NCBI RefSeq assembly: GCF_021917145.1
Contig: NC_061074.1
Coordinates: forward strand, 12,195,772-12,259,771
DNA from: Hypomesus transpacificus
Taxonomy: Eukaryota > Chordata > Actinopteri > Osmeriformes > Osmeridae
Direction: 5' to 3'
Length of the DNA: 64,000 bases
The position numbers were made by a program, and so were the translations under genes. The notes below the pieces were generated by a model. It searched no databases and was not told the DNA's origin. It was given only the letters and a program-made list of their open reading frames with translations. Numbering within the stretch: the first letter of the stretch is position 1; each line of letters begins with the position of its first letter. Below, piece after piece: positions 12,110-23,441 of this stretch.

Positions 12110-13777
12110 ACCAACCACTTGCAAGACCAAACACCAGACAGCCCCGAGCAGGCAAGGGATGGAGCCCGGGGTGGTTTGGACTATTTGAAATCTTTCCAGT
12201 TACTGTCCATGACTACTGTCACTGCCCTTTAACACTGACCACTGTTACTGTCCTCCAACACTGACTACTACTTGTTACACTACAGTACACTACAGTATAC
12301 CACATATATTGTATGTTACATGTTATGGTAAAGTGTGTGCTGTTATATTATGTCATATACTGTACCATAGAGTCTGCCTGGAGAGTGTGGTGGGCCTCGT
12401 CTGTCTTCGTGGGCGGAGCTCACTGGGTACACCCTGCCAGACCAGATCAATCAAGAGCAGAAAAGTGATCAAATGTAAATTTGATCACTTTTTAAACTTT
12501 TTAAACTTTCACCATCTGATTTCAGATGGTGAAAGTGCCAGAGCTGGTTCCCTCTTTACTCTTAGCTAGGACCAACATACATTCTGTAGCTCAGACACAA
12601 CTTGGTCACACTGTAGGACTATCAGACTTCAAAAACACATGAGGTACAGTTGATTTATGTCACACAGTAGAGTGAGGCCAGTAGAATAATCCTGAAAGTG
12701 CGGATTGGTGGTAAATCAAACAGACCTGTATTAGAACAATATTCGGATGTAGGGAGGAGCTGACTGTAGAACAGTCACAGGAACGTAACCACGGAGACCT
12801 CAGGCTTTCCCCTGATCCCTGCGCTATTCAGATCCAGCTGTCTGCTGCCTCCCTCTGGCCTTCAGGTGACACTGTACTGGCTGCTCTGAAAAAAAAACAT
12901 TTAGGCCCAGTTTCCCAGACATGGATGAAGCTTGGTCCTAGCCTCAAACTTCTCCAATGCAGATCTTCATTGAATGACTTTAGGACTAGGCATAATTCCT
13001 GTCTGGGAACCTGGGCCATACACACTCAGAGCTGTTTTCTATTCTCCTGTCCCTGTATTTCAAACAGTCTGTCAGTCTGCCCTGCTATAGCAGACACCTA
13101 CCTAGTGTACATGTTTAGCAGTGCAGATATACTTGTACTTAATCAAAACATGATTTTTATAACAGTCAAACTGTTTTATTACCTTTAGAAGAGCTACTGA
13201 CTTTTATTTGTACGTGTTTTTAAGAAATGCCCAATGAGAGGCCAGTGTCATCATCGCTGGGTCATAGGGGATCATGCAGGGGTCAAAGGTAATGTTACGT
13301 ACTAATACTTGAACTGTCACCTGCAAAAGGTGTACTCTGCACTGTGGGGTAGGGGCCTGAACTATAATGTCCTTTATTAACACTATAATATTAACATGAA
13401 ATGCAATCCCTGCCAATCAAATCTTACATTGGGAGTATTTCTAAGGATTATTAACAAGAACAAGTGGTCATTTCAGTGTGAATGTGACAGGTCATAGGTT
13501 GTATTCAAGGTTACCTGTGCTGTCATACCTGTATGGTCTCTTCACATAACTGGTCTGCTGAAGTTGCATTTTGCAGGTTTATAAAAGCAGACAAGGCTGA
13601 CATGATCCCATAGGGTTTTATCAAACAGAACAGTTGCACTATTTTGCAAGTGACATCCAAACCAAAAAGTTTTCGTTTTTAAGAACAATTTGTAATAACA
13701 ATTTATGTAAAAAGTACCCCACTAAAGTTATGACATTGTGAACTGTTGGGTTTTCTGCAACTCTTAACATTAATAAA
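12110..13777 (+). other. tpd52l1 3'UTR with AATAAA
   Basis: There are no coding signals after the stop. The first convincing poly(A) signal is AATAAA at 13772-13777, giving a 3'UTR of about 1.65 kb. A short foldback element at 12904-13017 lies inside it. Confidence 0.6.
12904..13017. mobile_element. Foldback MITE-like element, copy 1
   Basis: It starts GGCCCAGTTTCCCAGACATG and ends with CCTGTCTGGGAACCTGGGCC, which are imperfect reverse complements (TIR about 25 bp). It shares its ends and middle (GCAGATCTTCATTGAAT) with the copy at 26944-27067. Confidence 0.8.
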
Positions 13778-14292
13778 ATATTTGTTCAAACCAACATTTT
13801 ATCTCCTGTTGATTCAAATAATTGTTACCTTATCAAACTGAATGAAGTTGTCACCAACTGAGACAGCAGGGTAGACAAGCATCGGGTTGGCACAACAAAC
13901 ACACAGCAACAAGTTACTAACTAAATAAAGGTCCAACAACTAGTGTACAAAAATAACTATGTTGGAGGTAGATGTGTGTATGTTTGTAAGCGGTCAGGAT
14001 AGGGTTGCACTGTCAAACTTCAATGTCAGAATGTGTCTCTCTATGTGTCACTTTCATGACTGCAACAAACTACACCCCAGTTGAGGAGAGCATGTCTGAA
14101 ATTGTCATTTTGAATAGACCAGGAAGTAGATGGTGGTTTACAGTGACTCACTCTCCCCATCTGGCCAATCAGGGCCTTGTTTATGCTGCCTTCAATAATA
14201 CAAAGTTCTGAGAACACATGACTGGCCAGACATGCAGCATCTGCACGCAGGTGTGACATGTAAGCTGTGTAGCGTATCGTAGAATGCTGAAA
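13778..14292. other. Tail-to-tail intergenic region between tpd52l1 and hddc2
   Basis: No coding exon seen. It should hold the hddc2 3'UTR on the minus strand; I did not find an unambiguous minus-strand poly(A) signal close to the stop. Confidence 0.5.
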
Positions 14293-15551
14293 TCAAGAGG
14301 AGGAGGGTGGGGGAGGTCCAGAATGCTCTTCACCCTGGGCGCCGGTGGCCAGATGACCTGCCCTTTCCTGGTTCAGACTGTGGAGCAGCTGGAGAACATC
14401 AGGGTGGTGGAACCGACCTGGGGGAGGCACACTGTCAGGAACAGGAGGTGTAGCTTTCTCTGAATGTGTGTGTGTGTGTGTGGGGGGAGGGGGGTAGAAA
14501 GCAGCCAGTGTGTGGCCAGGATACCCCTCCTGCTGCATGTGTGTGTAGCCTACCTTGTGTAGAGTCAAAGAACTCCTGCAGCCTGCCAGGTGTTTTCTCC
14601 AGAAGCTCATATTCATGGGCCTGTAGGATCATCTCTAGCAGGTCAAACTCTTTCACCAGCTTGGCCTCACTCGTGCACTGGCTCTCGTACTCCTGTACAC
14701 ACACAGTCCTATTTAATGATGACACATCTGGGCGAGAAAGAGACCAGAGAGAAGGCTACTGACCTCCCAGAGATCGTAGATCTCCTTCTTTAGTCCCTCC
14801 GGCAGCAGCCCAGTGATCTGGTGCATGGCCTCCTGGGAACAGAGGTCAGAGTTAGGATGAGGTGGGGTCCATGTTAGGTGGGTAAGGGTTGTGCAGGTCA
14901 GGGATCACAGACTGCAGTTCAGGATGTTCTACTTGCCTCTTCTCGTCTGTGTTTTTCAGCTTTACTGATGTTATCAGCCGGGGTGATATCTCCTACAATG
15001 CACTCTGCCATGTCATGGACCAGGGCCAACTTCATACACCTGCATGGATGGAGAGCACAGCATGCACTGTAAGTTCTACACCTACACTAACGTTGTCCTT
15101 TCTTTAACTTTGAATGCTATCATTCAGGAGATTAGTGTGAGTTTGTCAGCCTAAACATTAACACAAAAGCCTACACTACGCCCGCCTACCTCTCCTTATT
15201 CACGCTCGTGTCCGTGATGGTCAGGGCCATCATGGACATCCGGTACATGTGGTCCGACACGCTCTCCGGTTCCCTTACGTTTCGGTACACCCAGCCGGTC
15301 CGTGGAACCCGCTGCAAAAAGTATTGGGTATTTCAATGACCATTGAAATAGGAACTGCACTCAACATCGCTGCCAAGATTGCTGCCAACAACGATCTATC
15401 ATGGAAAATGTCAACGTTTATGGGAGAACATGTCCCATAGTATGATGGATGTTACAGTAGAAATGATGTAACCTTCTACCTTTAGCTGTCCGATAAGTTT
15501 CATGAACTGCAGCATATCGTTCATGCTTGCGGCGCACAAGCTGGTGGCCAT
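14293..15551 (-). CDS. hddc2: HD domain-containing protein 2 (5'-deoxynucleotidase), complete
   Basis: Minus-strand exons in order of translation: 15551-15480, 15311-15190, 15039-14937, 14832-14764, 14692-14554 and 14417-14293. The total is 630 nt, 209 residues plus stop. The start MATSLCAASMNDMLQFMKLI fits the family's N-terminal helix; a longer upstream open frame is ignored. RVPRTGWVYRNV, SVSDHMYRM and LVHDMAECIVGDI contain the metal-binding His and His-Asp of the HD phosphohydrolase fold. ADNISKAEKHRREE, LYDLWE-like IYDLWEEYES and PGRLQEFFDSTQG are family hallmarks. The enzyme removes phosphate from deoxynucleoside 5'-monophosphates. The third intron has a GC donor (GAAGAG|GCAAGT) instead of GT, a regular minor class. 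The last exon adds a Gly/Pro/Ser-rich tail typical of this family's variable end. Confidence 0.95.
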
Positions 15552-16124
15552 GTACACAAGTGTTTCCGGGTTTACTATTGTCAAAAATAAAATGATCAAC
15601 CTTCAAAATAAGAGTTCAGAAAATAACTGTAACCTAATATGTTGCAGTATTGCACTGACTCAAACGGTCTAATTCACCTTATTGGTAGTGTAATGTATAC
15701 TACATGTGATCTAATGTAATGGATGCAACATGATGATACAATTTGTTTTAATTATTGTCTTATCCTGGCATTTAACCTTCCGGACAAACTGCCAGACAGC
15801 ATACTAACAAGCCAATCAGCAGAATCCGCCACACATCGATATGTTTTAAGTCTTAAAACAACATAATTTGAGAGTGCCTGCAATTTCTTATTTTACAGTT
15901 GAAATATTTATAAATGTATTACGTGCATCACTATACACACGAGTAAGTTAGTACGGTAGGCATATTAACGAACAGTGCTGAATCCGCAAGTCTATGGCCG
16001 TATCGTGGAAAAGATATGGGCTGGAAAATCCTTAATGGTCATTTGAATTACCTTTGTTTTCAGATTATTTTTTACAAGTCTCAGAACAATATATAGGTAT
16101 ACCTATATATATATGTATGTATGT

Positions 16125-16207
<83 letters not shown>

Positions 16208-16390
16208 TAGATAGATATAGATATATAGATATATATGTATAATATATTATATATATTATATTTGTTATAAATGGTAGACCATTTATAACAAATATAATAT
16301 ATATAATATATTATACATATATATCTATATTTAAGACAGGCTAGCCTGCGTTTGACATTGGCCCGGTTGTTTAGAACTGTCCACGTCGAA
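15552..16390. other. AT-rich spacer between hddc2 and the tandem cluster
   Basis: It holds the hddc2 upstream region and, from about 16100, an AT microsatellite and a large palindrome. I see no gene. Confidence 0.6.
16120..16327. repeat. (AT)n microsatellite ending in a near-perfect 2-nt-loop palindrome
   Basis: AT dinucleotides and GATA units lead into two arms of about 45-48 bp that meet at AAATGGT-AG-ACCATTT (centre 16276-16277). This is a potential cruciform, directly upstream of the first cluster promoter. Confidence 0.9.
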
Positions 16391-16399
16391 ACGCAAAAT

Positions 16400-16416
16400 G
16401 AAAGAGAAAGTAAAAG
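16400..16416 (+). promoter_or_regulatory. ISRE-like element of cluster gene A
   Basis: GAAAGAGAAAGTAAAAG fits the GAAANNGAAA core bound by IRF/ISGF3 factors. It lies 135 bp upstream of the donor of the non-coding exon ending AAAG|GTAGG at 16535. The same element is present at the matching place in gene B. Confidence 0.6.
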
Positions 16417-16935
16417 TTACATCTATCATAGCATTCAATAAGTCTATGATAGGTCTATGATAAGTCTACGCTTCATATTTCGGATCCGGATTTTTGGGCT
16501 TATTTTTATCACTACCTTTTAAGTCTTCGTTAAAGGTAGGCCTATGCATGCATGCTTTGATCAACGCATTGTTCTTTTGTAAGGCCTATGGTGAATTCAG
16601 GTTGTAACATTTAACTGAACTTATAGCACAAGTTTAAAAGGCCAAACAGATAGACCCTACGCATGTCGTTTTCGGTGGAATTAATAGCTAGTCTTAAAGT
16701 TGAGGTAACATAAACGTCAGTCATTCGATTTAACGTCCGTGAAAACAAAAGCAATTTTTTTTTAGAAAAGTTAAGTATGACGTCATCTGGTGGATATTCC
16801 AGGCAAGTGTGGACACGACAAACTATTTGAGTGGTTGAATAAAACATATTGGTTATTCACACTTTAATTAGGATTTCTAACATAAATTCTTATAGTTAAC
16901 ATAATGTATGTCATGTATCTTTCCAGTGTGTAGAA

Positions 16936-18970
16936 ATGAACAAGTTCTACACTCTTGTGGCCGGGGATACTAGGGGGTGTCATGTGGAGATTAACGGAAA
17001 TCTCACCTCAAGAGGCCTGACCGAAGTGATGGCACCAGCAGACTGTGATGTCATCATGGCTTACTGTCCAGTTGTCTCTCGACTAGGGACTGATCTTAAG
17101 GCAGCTATGGAAAGAATTCCAGGTAATTGTTCTGATACAACATATCTGAAGTGGATTAAACGTATCTGAGGCCCATTGATATGTTACTAAAGCAACAGCA
17201 CAGGTAATTACTGTGCTATTGCTTTTCAAGACTTTTAGTCAGATGTCGAGTACTGTTGGACAGTGTCTGACATGGGTCTGATCCACATAAGACGCCTTGT
17301 ACCCTGGACTGAACTGGTTGGCCATTTATAGTTGGTATGAAAAGGGATATTCCTAAGAAATAACAGTTTGTTCAATCATTATTTATTTTTATCTCTCTGT
17401 TTCACTCTCTCCCAGATGGTAAACCAGTCATCCTAGTGGTGCTGCATCACACCTTCAACCCAGACTACACTGTACCTGACTGCAGCAGACATGTGACCAG
17501 AAGTGATGTCATCCTCACTGTAAACTGTCTGTTCCACGACTCCAAAGGAGGACTCTTGAAGTGTTCTCAAAACGACAAAGCTGTGGCTGAGATCCTGAAC
17601 TGCTTGCCAAGTTCTAAGGTTTCACTTTCTTCTTACACTAGTTTGATAAACAGTGTTTTATGTGATGATGTGAACATTGTACTGCTACTCTTGTTGTGTT
17701 CTGTCCCCCAGGAGAAAGTGGTGCTCCCAGATTAACCCTCTAACAACAACACAGGCTATAGTCTGTAAAGGCAGAATTCAAGTGGCACTGTGTAGATCTG
17801 AATAGTCAAGAAGGCGGTTTCAATACAATTTGTTTAGTTAGTACAAACATTGTTTAACAGAGTACTCCGGACCCGTCATAGCGAGAGACATGCAGATGCA
17901 ACCTACAGGTCGTTCGAGAGAGTGGTGGAGAACAACCCTAAAACCCTGCCTTATATAAACTTAGAACAAATGGTTCTTCCGATCAATCCATCAATATAGC
18001 GGTCTCTGTGATTGGCCAGCACTATTCAGTGACAGTTTGACTCCATACCAAGTGTCCCACAGTTCTGAAGATGGTTAATGATACACAAACAGGATGTCTG
18101 ACTTGGCCATCTCCTTGGCCAAAAGGTTAGGTCAGCTCACTCAACTGATAACCATCTCCCCAAACCCCAAACCCAACTAAGACCCTCTTGCTCTTAGTTA
18201 GGTATCATAAAACAATACCATAAATACCTTAAGACAATCTGATTGTCCCTTCTACAGAGTAAACCACACCACAAAGCCTCAGTTTCTTACATTCGACTGT
18301 CTATAACAAAGGAACTTACTTTTACCGCTTAAAGAAACATAGATATTGTAACTATGTCAAAAAATGCCATTACAAGTCAGCTTCTGTCTCACTAACTCAT
18401 GACAAAAGAACATTACTTTGATCATACCAGATAACATGCCTGTGTGGCTGAACTTGTCATTGTTTGCTTTACACATTTGTTTCATTTGATTGATGAAGAT
18501 GTACAACTTGGAGATTGCATTGTCTTACCAGAAAGACAAAGATGCAGTAGGTCAAACTGTACATCATCAACAATGCAGTGAGCAGATGTGACCAAGTAAA
18601 CTTGATCTCACTCCTCAGTATAAATACAGCCACCAAAGCTTTTTCTATTATGGGTGTAGCTAGATGAAGGGATGTTTAGAGAGGTAGACACTTTGGACAC
18701 TAAATGTGATCTTTTTTTTAATCCTTGTGACTTTTTTTTCAGACGCCTGCAGTCAATTACAGAACGTGTGCCCTGGTCCTGTTTGTGTTCCTGGTCCTCG
18801 CTCTGGTCCTGTCCTTGGCTCTGATCATTGCCGTGATCGTGGTGAACACCCCAACCAAAGACCCAGCTCATACCCCAGCTCTTTCTGCAGTCCTAGCCCT
18901 GGCCCTGGCATCGAGCCTGGGCTTGGGTTTGGCTCTTCAACAGGCCCGGAAAAGAAATGCTATATTTTAA
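16936..18970 (+). CDS. Cluster gene A: unknown small-domain protein with alternative soluble or two-pass membrane tail
   Basis: Core coding exons are 16936-17122 and 17416-17618, after a non-coding exon ending at 16535. The second leaves in phase 0 and can join a short exon 17712-17735 (EKVVLPD, stop; 137 residues in all) or an exon at 18743-18970 (205 residues). The latter codes for two hydrophobic segments, TM1 within [18 protein letters not shown] and TM2 within [19 protein letters not shown], ending [10 protein letters not shown]. The core begins [19 protein letters not shown], then [37 protein letters not shown] and [14 protein letters not shown] do not recognise the family. The alternation of beta-like hydrophobic stretches and helices suggests a compact alpha/beta fold, an inference only. 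A solo LTR lies between the two alternative last exons. Confidence 0.8.
17764..18374. mobile_element. Solo LTR-like insertion with 4-bp target duplication AGTC
   Basis: The element starts TGTAAAGG and ends CCATTACA, flanked by AGTC at 17760-17763 and 18375-18378. The paralogous place in gene B (near 23030) reads CTATAGTCAGCTTCT without the insert, a preserved empty site. A second, diverged copy lies at 46597-47284. No internal genes are present, so this is a solo LTR or a short non-autonomous relative. Confidence 0.85.
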
Positions 18971-19219
18971 AGAAAGGAAATAAGTATAAAGAGATAAAAC
19001 ACCTCAGACTGCCTGATATAAGTTTCTTTATCAATGAGTTTGTATCTGTCTCAATAACCATCTATAAAAGTAGCCGGTAGGCTTATACATTTTTTTTTCT
19101 TCAGTTAGCTGTGACTGTTGGTCTTTGTGACACATGGGTTAATTCAATATTATTTAACCAATGGCATGGAATCAGGATGTGAAGTAGAGATTCGCAACAT
19201 TTTCTCTAGCCTATATCAT

Positions 19220-19366
19220 CAGGGTCGGCTCCAAGGGGGGTGGCGTTGCCCGTCAATGCCCCCCCCCCATTATTTTAGCGATACGTTTCCATAACAGTTA
19301 TACACAAAATGCCCCCTTCTGGAAACTAAATGCCCCCCCATCTGATTCATTCTGGAGCTGAGCCTG
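19220..19366. mobile_element. Small non-autonomous hAT-type element, TSD TATATCAT
   Basis: The ends CAGGGTCGGCTCCA and TGGAGCTGAGCCTG are imperfect inverted repeats. They are flanked by identical 8-bp sequences at 19212-19219 and 19367-19374. It is 147 bp long with no coding content. Confidence 0.9.
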
Positions 19367-19650
19367 TATATCATTGTGCTTGAAACCTTCAATTAACTAT
19401 AATCTTAAAATGAATGTACTTCTGTGTCAAAGAGTCTTGATCGATATGTATTTGTCTATTGTGTATTTGATCAGAATGAATTCAACCTTGGGCTGCATGA
19501 TGTACAAGTTGGTGCACCTTATCCTGTTCTTCATCAGGTTCTCACCTTCTACTGCACTAGGCCTATGGCCCTTTAGAGAAGCGTCCCTTAAGTTGGGAAT
19601 TCATTAATTCAAAATATGAGGTGATTTTGCATAACATGTGACAAGTAAAA

Positions 19651-19668
19651 GAAAGTGGAAGTGAAAGG
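19651..19668 (+). promoter_or_regulatory. ISRE-like element of the pseudogene unit
   Basis: GAAAGTGGAAGTGAAAGG contains one spaced GAAA pair, weaker than the other copies. The surrounding 300 bp resemble the gene C promoter region at 23940-24240. Confidence 0.5.
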
Positions 19669-20888
19669 ACACTAAAACGTTTAAATGTATGCTAGTTTAA
19701 CCTGGCTAGTGTTCCCTAATTCCGATTCCTGTGGCAGAAAAAGTATGGGCTATCATTGGAACCGGATGAAAGGTAGGCCTGCATCACACCTTTGACCCAG
19801 ACCTCACTGTACCAGATAACAGCTGACATGTGAAAAGAAGTGATGTCATTCTCACAGTGGACTGTCTGTTCCACGACAGCAGAGGACTCTTGAAGTATCC
19901 TTAAAATCAAAATGTTGTTACTGCGATTTTCAGGAAGCTCAATTTGCTCAGAGGTTTAATGTCATTCTTACACCATACCATACGTAATAATGCTGAAGTG
20001 TAACAGAATGAATGGGATCTAAATACAGATGGTTCAATAGACATTATAAAATGTTCTCTCTTTATAGCTTAATCCTTGGGTCCATCCTGTTCAGAAGAAA
20101 AATATTCCACCTCCCTCACCCTCATCAAAAGTCATTGACACTGGTTGTCTTGGCTCTGGCCCTTGGCCCAGCACAGAGGCGTTGTTAGACATAAAACTCT
20201 ACTGGGGCACAGGCTCCTATAATTTTTTTCTTCCAAGTGTTCTGCACAATACACTACTTGGCTATAGAAACTCCCCTTTCTTAACCCACTATACAACAGT
20301 TCAGGGACGCAGGTTTGATATAAGCTTTGGAAGCAGGGAGAGGTGTATACATTGTTGGAATACTCTGCTGTTCGATTGAGGTTTTATATTCATACAGATA
20401 TTATAAAAGTCTACATTTTTCAAAATTGTACGGGTAGTTTTCACCCGGTCCCTAACGCGACAGCAAAGCAGCGTCTTCCGAATGTGAGACGAATGTGGAA
20501 TATGAAACTAACTTCACCTTGGTCTTTGGCAGGGACATCAATAGTTAATGCCAGCGCGCATTCCTTTTCGTATTCATTTGTGCGCAGATACTGTTTTATG
20601 AGCTTCATGTAATATTGTTTTTATGTTTTAGTCAAAATAAGATGATTGGTAGGCCTATCATTTTGACATTTTCTTTAGTTTTGTAATGTTTTCTTAGCCT
20701 ACCTAAATTGTGTCCGACACCTGGACTTCTGTGTGCGTGCTGCAGTGGCTATTTGGCAAGCTCAGACGAGCGCACTTTTACTGGGGCACAGCATATTTAT
20801 ACTGGGGCACGTGCCCCAGTAAAAAGGGTCTAACAACGCCCTTGGCCCAGCACTAGTTCATTACCCAATTTCTAAAGAATGTTATCAG
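19652..20888 (+). pseudogene. Pseudogene of the cluster family
   Basis: A promoter-like block and a non-coding exon end at 19772 (GAAAG|GTAGGCCT), but the sequence then jumps directly into the middle of the second core exon (19781-19953), so the first coding exon is deleted. The remnant reads HHTFDPDLTVPDN-S and then meets an in-frame TGA at 19824-19826; a second lesion is a 3-bp loss in the GGGL segment. A tail exon like that of gene D starts at 20068 ([15 protein letters not shown], then a hydrophobic stretch) and is split by an hAT-type element at 20174-20844 before ending at 20888. Confidence 0.88.
20174..20844. mobile_element. Non-autonomous hAT-type element, TSD GCCCAGCA
   Basis: The ends CAGAGGCGTTGTTAGAC and (reverse strand) CAAGGGCGTTGTTAGAC are near-identical inverted repeats, followed inside by CTGGGGCAC on both sides. 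Flanking 8-bp copies are at 20166-20173 and 20845-20852. The intact gene D tail exon shows the uninterrupted target. It is 671 bp long and I recognise no transposase. Confidence 0.92.
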
Positions 20889-21083
20889 GTCATCTAATTG
20901 AGATACTTCTTATATATTTTCATATTTACCCAACTTTATGTACAACAATAACGTAGCCTATGTTGTCTAAACCATCTTAAGGATTGTTATCTATAGCCTA
21001 ACATTCAAGCCAGGCTCTGCGTTTGACCTTTTCCCAGTTGTTTGTAATGAGATTTCTTGAAATATCCAAGTCGAAAGGCAACA

Positions 21084-21100
21084 TGAAAGTGAAAGTAAAA
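21084..21100 (+). promoter_or_regulatory. ISRE-like element of cluster gene B
   Basis: GAAAGTGAAAGTAAAAG is a good GAAANNGAAA match, 112 bp upstream of the non-coding exon donor at 21196 (TTCAAG|GTAGG). Confidence 0.68.
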
Positions 21101-22199
21101 GTTACATCTAACAGCATTTGATCCTTAATGGTACGCTTCATGCGTTGAATCCGGATTTCTTGGCATATTACTATCATCACCAACGCCTCGTTCAAGGTAG
21201 GTCTATGCATGTGTCACACATGCATGCTTTGATCAACGCATTTTAAGGGCATGGTGGATTCAAGGTGTAACATTTAATTGAACCTAGGGCACACGTTTGA
21301 AAAGTCAAACAGATAGGCCATATGCATATAAATTTCGGTGGAATTAAAAGCTATAGTCTTAAAGTTGAAGGAACGTCAGTCATTCGATTTAGCGGCATTC
21401 ATGGACGCATTCACAGACGCATTCACAAATGGGCAACAATTGTAGGCCTACTTTTTCGAGGCTGTGCCTTGGGGCAAATCTACACTCTCAGTCATAGCCC
21501 GTTCACCTGACCCGCTCGCTTGCCTGCTTGTGCCGGCAAAGGTGATCGAGAAGATAGGAAAATTGCTACATTAATTCATCATGGCCTGTCCTAAAATTGT
21601 GGATCTTGGATAACCTGAACACAAGCTGTTCAATTACTCATGCCTCATGTTTAATTTACTTATTAAGTAATGTTTATGTATGTAATTGTGGCCTTACTTA
21701 ATGAATTGCATTTGAAATATTATGAGTAAATAAATACAGAAAATAAGGTTATTTTTAAATGGTCCATTGGCAGAGGAGATCAATTGCACAATGATTGTAT
21801 TGACCAGTAGGCCTATCTGTAAACCCTGTCTGGGGTATATAACCCAGGTGCGGACAAACAGAACAGTGACGTCAAACTGGCAATTCATAAGAACGTATTG
21901 ATTTACAGAGCAGTCAAGTAAAGCAAAGTCCAATAGTAAAATAACAACTTCCAAAAGCCAGTGAATTCAAACGTACAAATCCAAATTAAAAAGCAGTAAT
22001 CCAGCAATGTAAAAAACAAAAGCATAAAATACTAAAGTCATGTTCCAGTATGAGTCTCAAAGTATGGCGTCATCTGGTGGCTGCTGGCAATTGTGGACAC
22101 AACAAACTATTTGAATGGTTGAAGAAAACATATAGGTTATTCACACTGTAATTAGGAATTAGCTTTGGCATAATTGCTGTCACGTATCTTTCCAGTGAA

Positions 22200-23441
22200 A
22201 TGAACAAGTTCTACACTCTTGTGGCCGGGGATACTAGGGGGTGTCATGTGGAGATGAACGGAAATCTCAACTCAAGAGGCCTGACTGAAGTGATGGCACC
22301 AGCAGACTGTGATGTCATCATGGCTTACTGTCCAGTTGTCTCTCGACTAGGGACTGATCTTGAGGCAGCTATGGAAAGAATTCCAGGTAATTGTTCTGAT
22401 ATAACATATCTGAAGTGGATTAAACATATCTGAAGCACATTGACATGTTACTAAAGCAACGACACAGGTAATTACTGTTTTACTGCTTTTCAAGACTTTT
22501 AGTTACATGTTGAGTACTGTTGGACAGTGTCTGACATGGGTCTGATCCACATAAGACACCTGCCTTGTACCCTGGACTGAACAGGTTGGCCATTTATAGT
22601 TGGTATGAAAAGGAATATTCCTGAGAAATAACACTTTGTTCAATCATTATTTATTTTTATCTCTCTGTATCACTCTCTCCCAGCTGGTAAACCAGTCATC
22701 CTAGTGGTGCTGCATCACACCTTCAACCCAGACTACACCGTACCTGACTGCAGCAGACATGTGACCAGAAGTGATGTCATCCTCACTGTAAACTGTCTGT
22801 TCCACGACTCCAAAGGAGGACTCTTGTTTTGTTCTCAAAACAACAAAGCTGTGGCTGAGATCCTGAACTGCTTGCCAAGTTCTAAGGTTTCACATCCTTC
22901 TTACACTAGTTTGATAAACAGTGTTTTATGTGATGATGTGAACATTGTACTGCTACTCTTGTTGTGTTTTTTCCCCCAGGAGAGTGTGGTGCTCCCAGAT
23001 TAACCCTCTAACAACAACACAGGCTATAGTCAGCTTCTATTTCACTAACTCATGACAGAAGAGTATTACTTTGATCATACCAGATAACATGCCTGTGTGG
23101 CTGACCTTGTCATTGTTTGCATTACACATTTGTTTCATTTGATTGATGAAGATGTACAACTAGGAAATTGCATACACTTTGGACACTAAATGTGATCTTT
23201 TTTTAAATCCTTGTGACTTTTTTTTTCTCAGGCACCTGCAGTCAATGACAAAACGTGTGCCCTGGTCCTGTTTGTGTCCCTGGTCCTGGCTCTGGTCTTG
23301 TCCTTGGCTCTGCTGATTGTCCTGGTGACAGAAAACAACCCATCCACGGCCGTAGGCGTGGCCCTAGGCCTGGCTCTTGCCTCGAGCGTGGGCTTGTGCT
23401 GGGCTCTTCGACAGGCCCGGAAAAAAAATTCATTATTTTAA
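22200..23441 (+). CDS. Cluster gene B: near-duplicate of gene A with the same alternative tails
   Basis: Core exons are 22200-22386 and 22684-22886, after a non-coding exon ending at 21196. The last exon is either 22980-23003 (ESVVLPD, 137 residues) or 23232-23441 (199 residues). The latter codes for two membrane segments, TM1 within [19 protein letters not shown] and TM2 within [19 protein letters not shown], ending [10 protein letters not shown]. The core differs from gene A at only a few positions, for example LFCSQNN for LKCSQND. The whole unit from promoter to 3' end (about 20990-23640) aligns with 16330-19170, so A and B arose by recent tandem duplication. The retention of both tails and both membrane segments indicates that the alternatives are under selection. 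ATTAAA at 23543-23548 may be the poly(A) signal. Confidence 0.8.

Noticed and set aside
16120..16210. AT run considered as a CRISPR-like or replication element
   Set aside because: A plain dinucleotide microsatellite; no spacer pattern, and the genome is eukaryotic.
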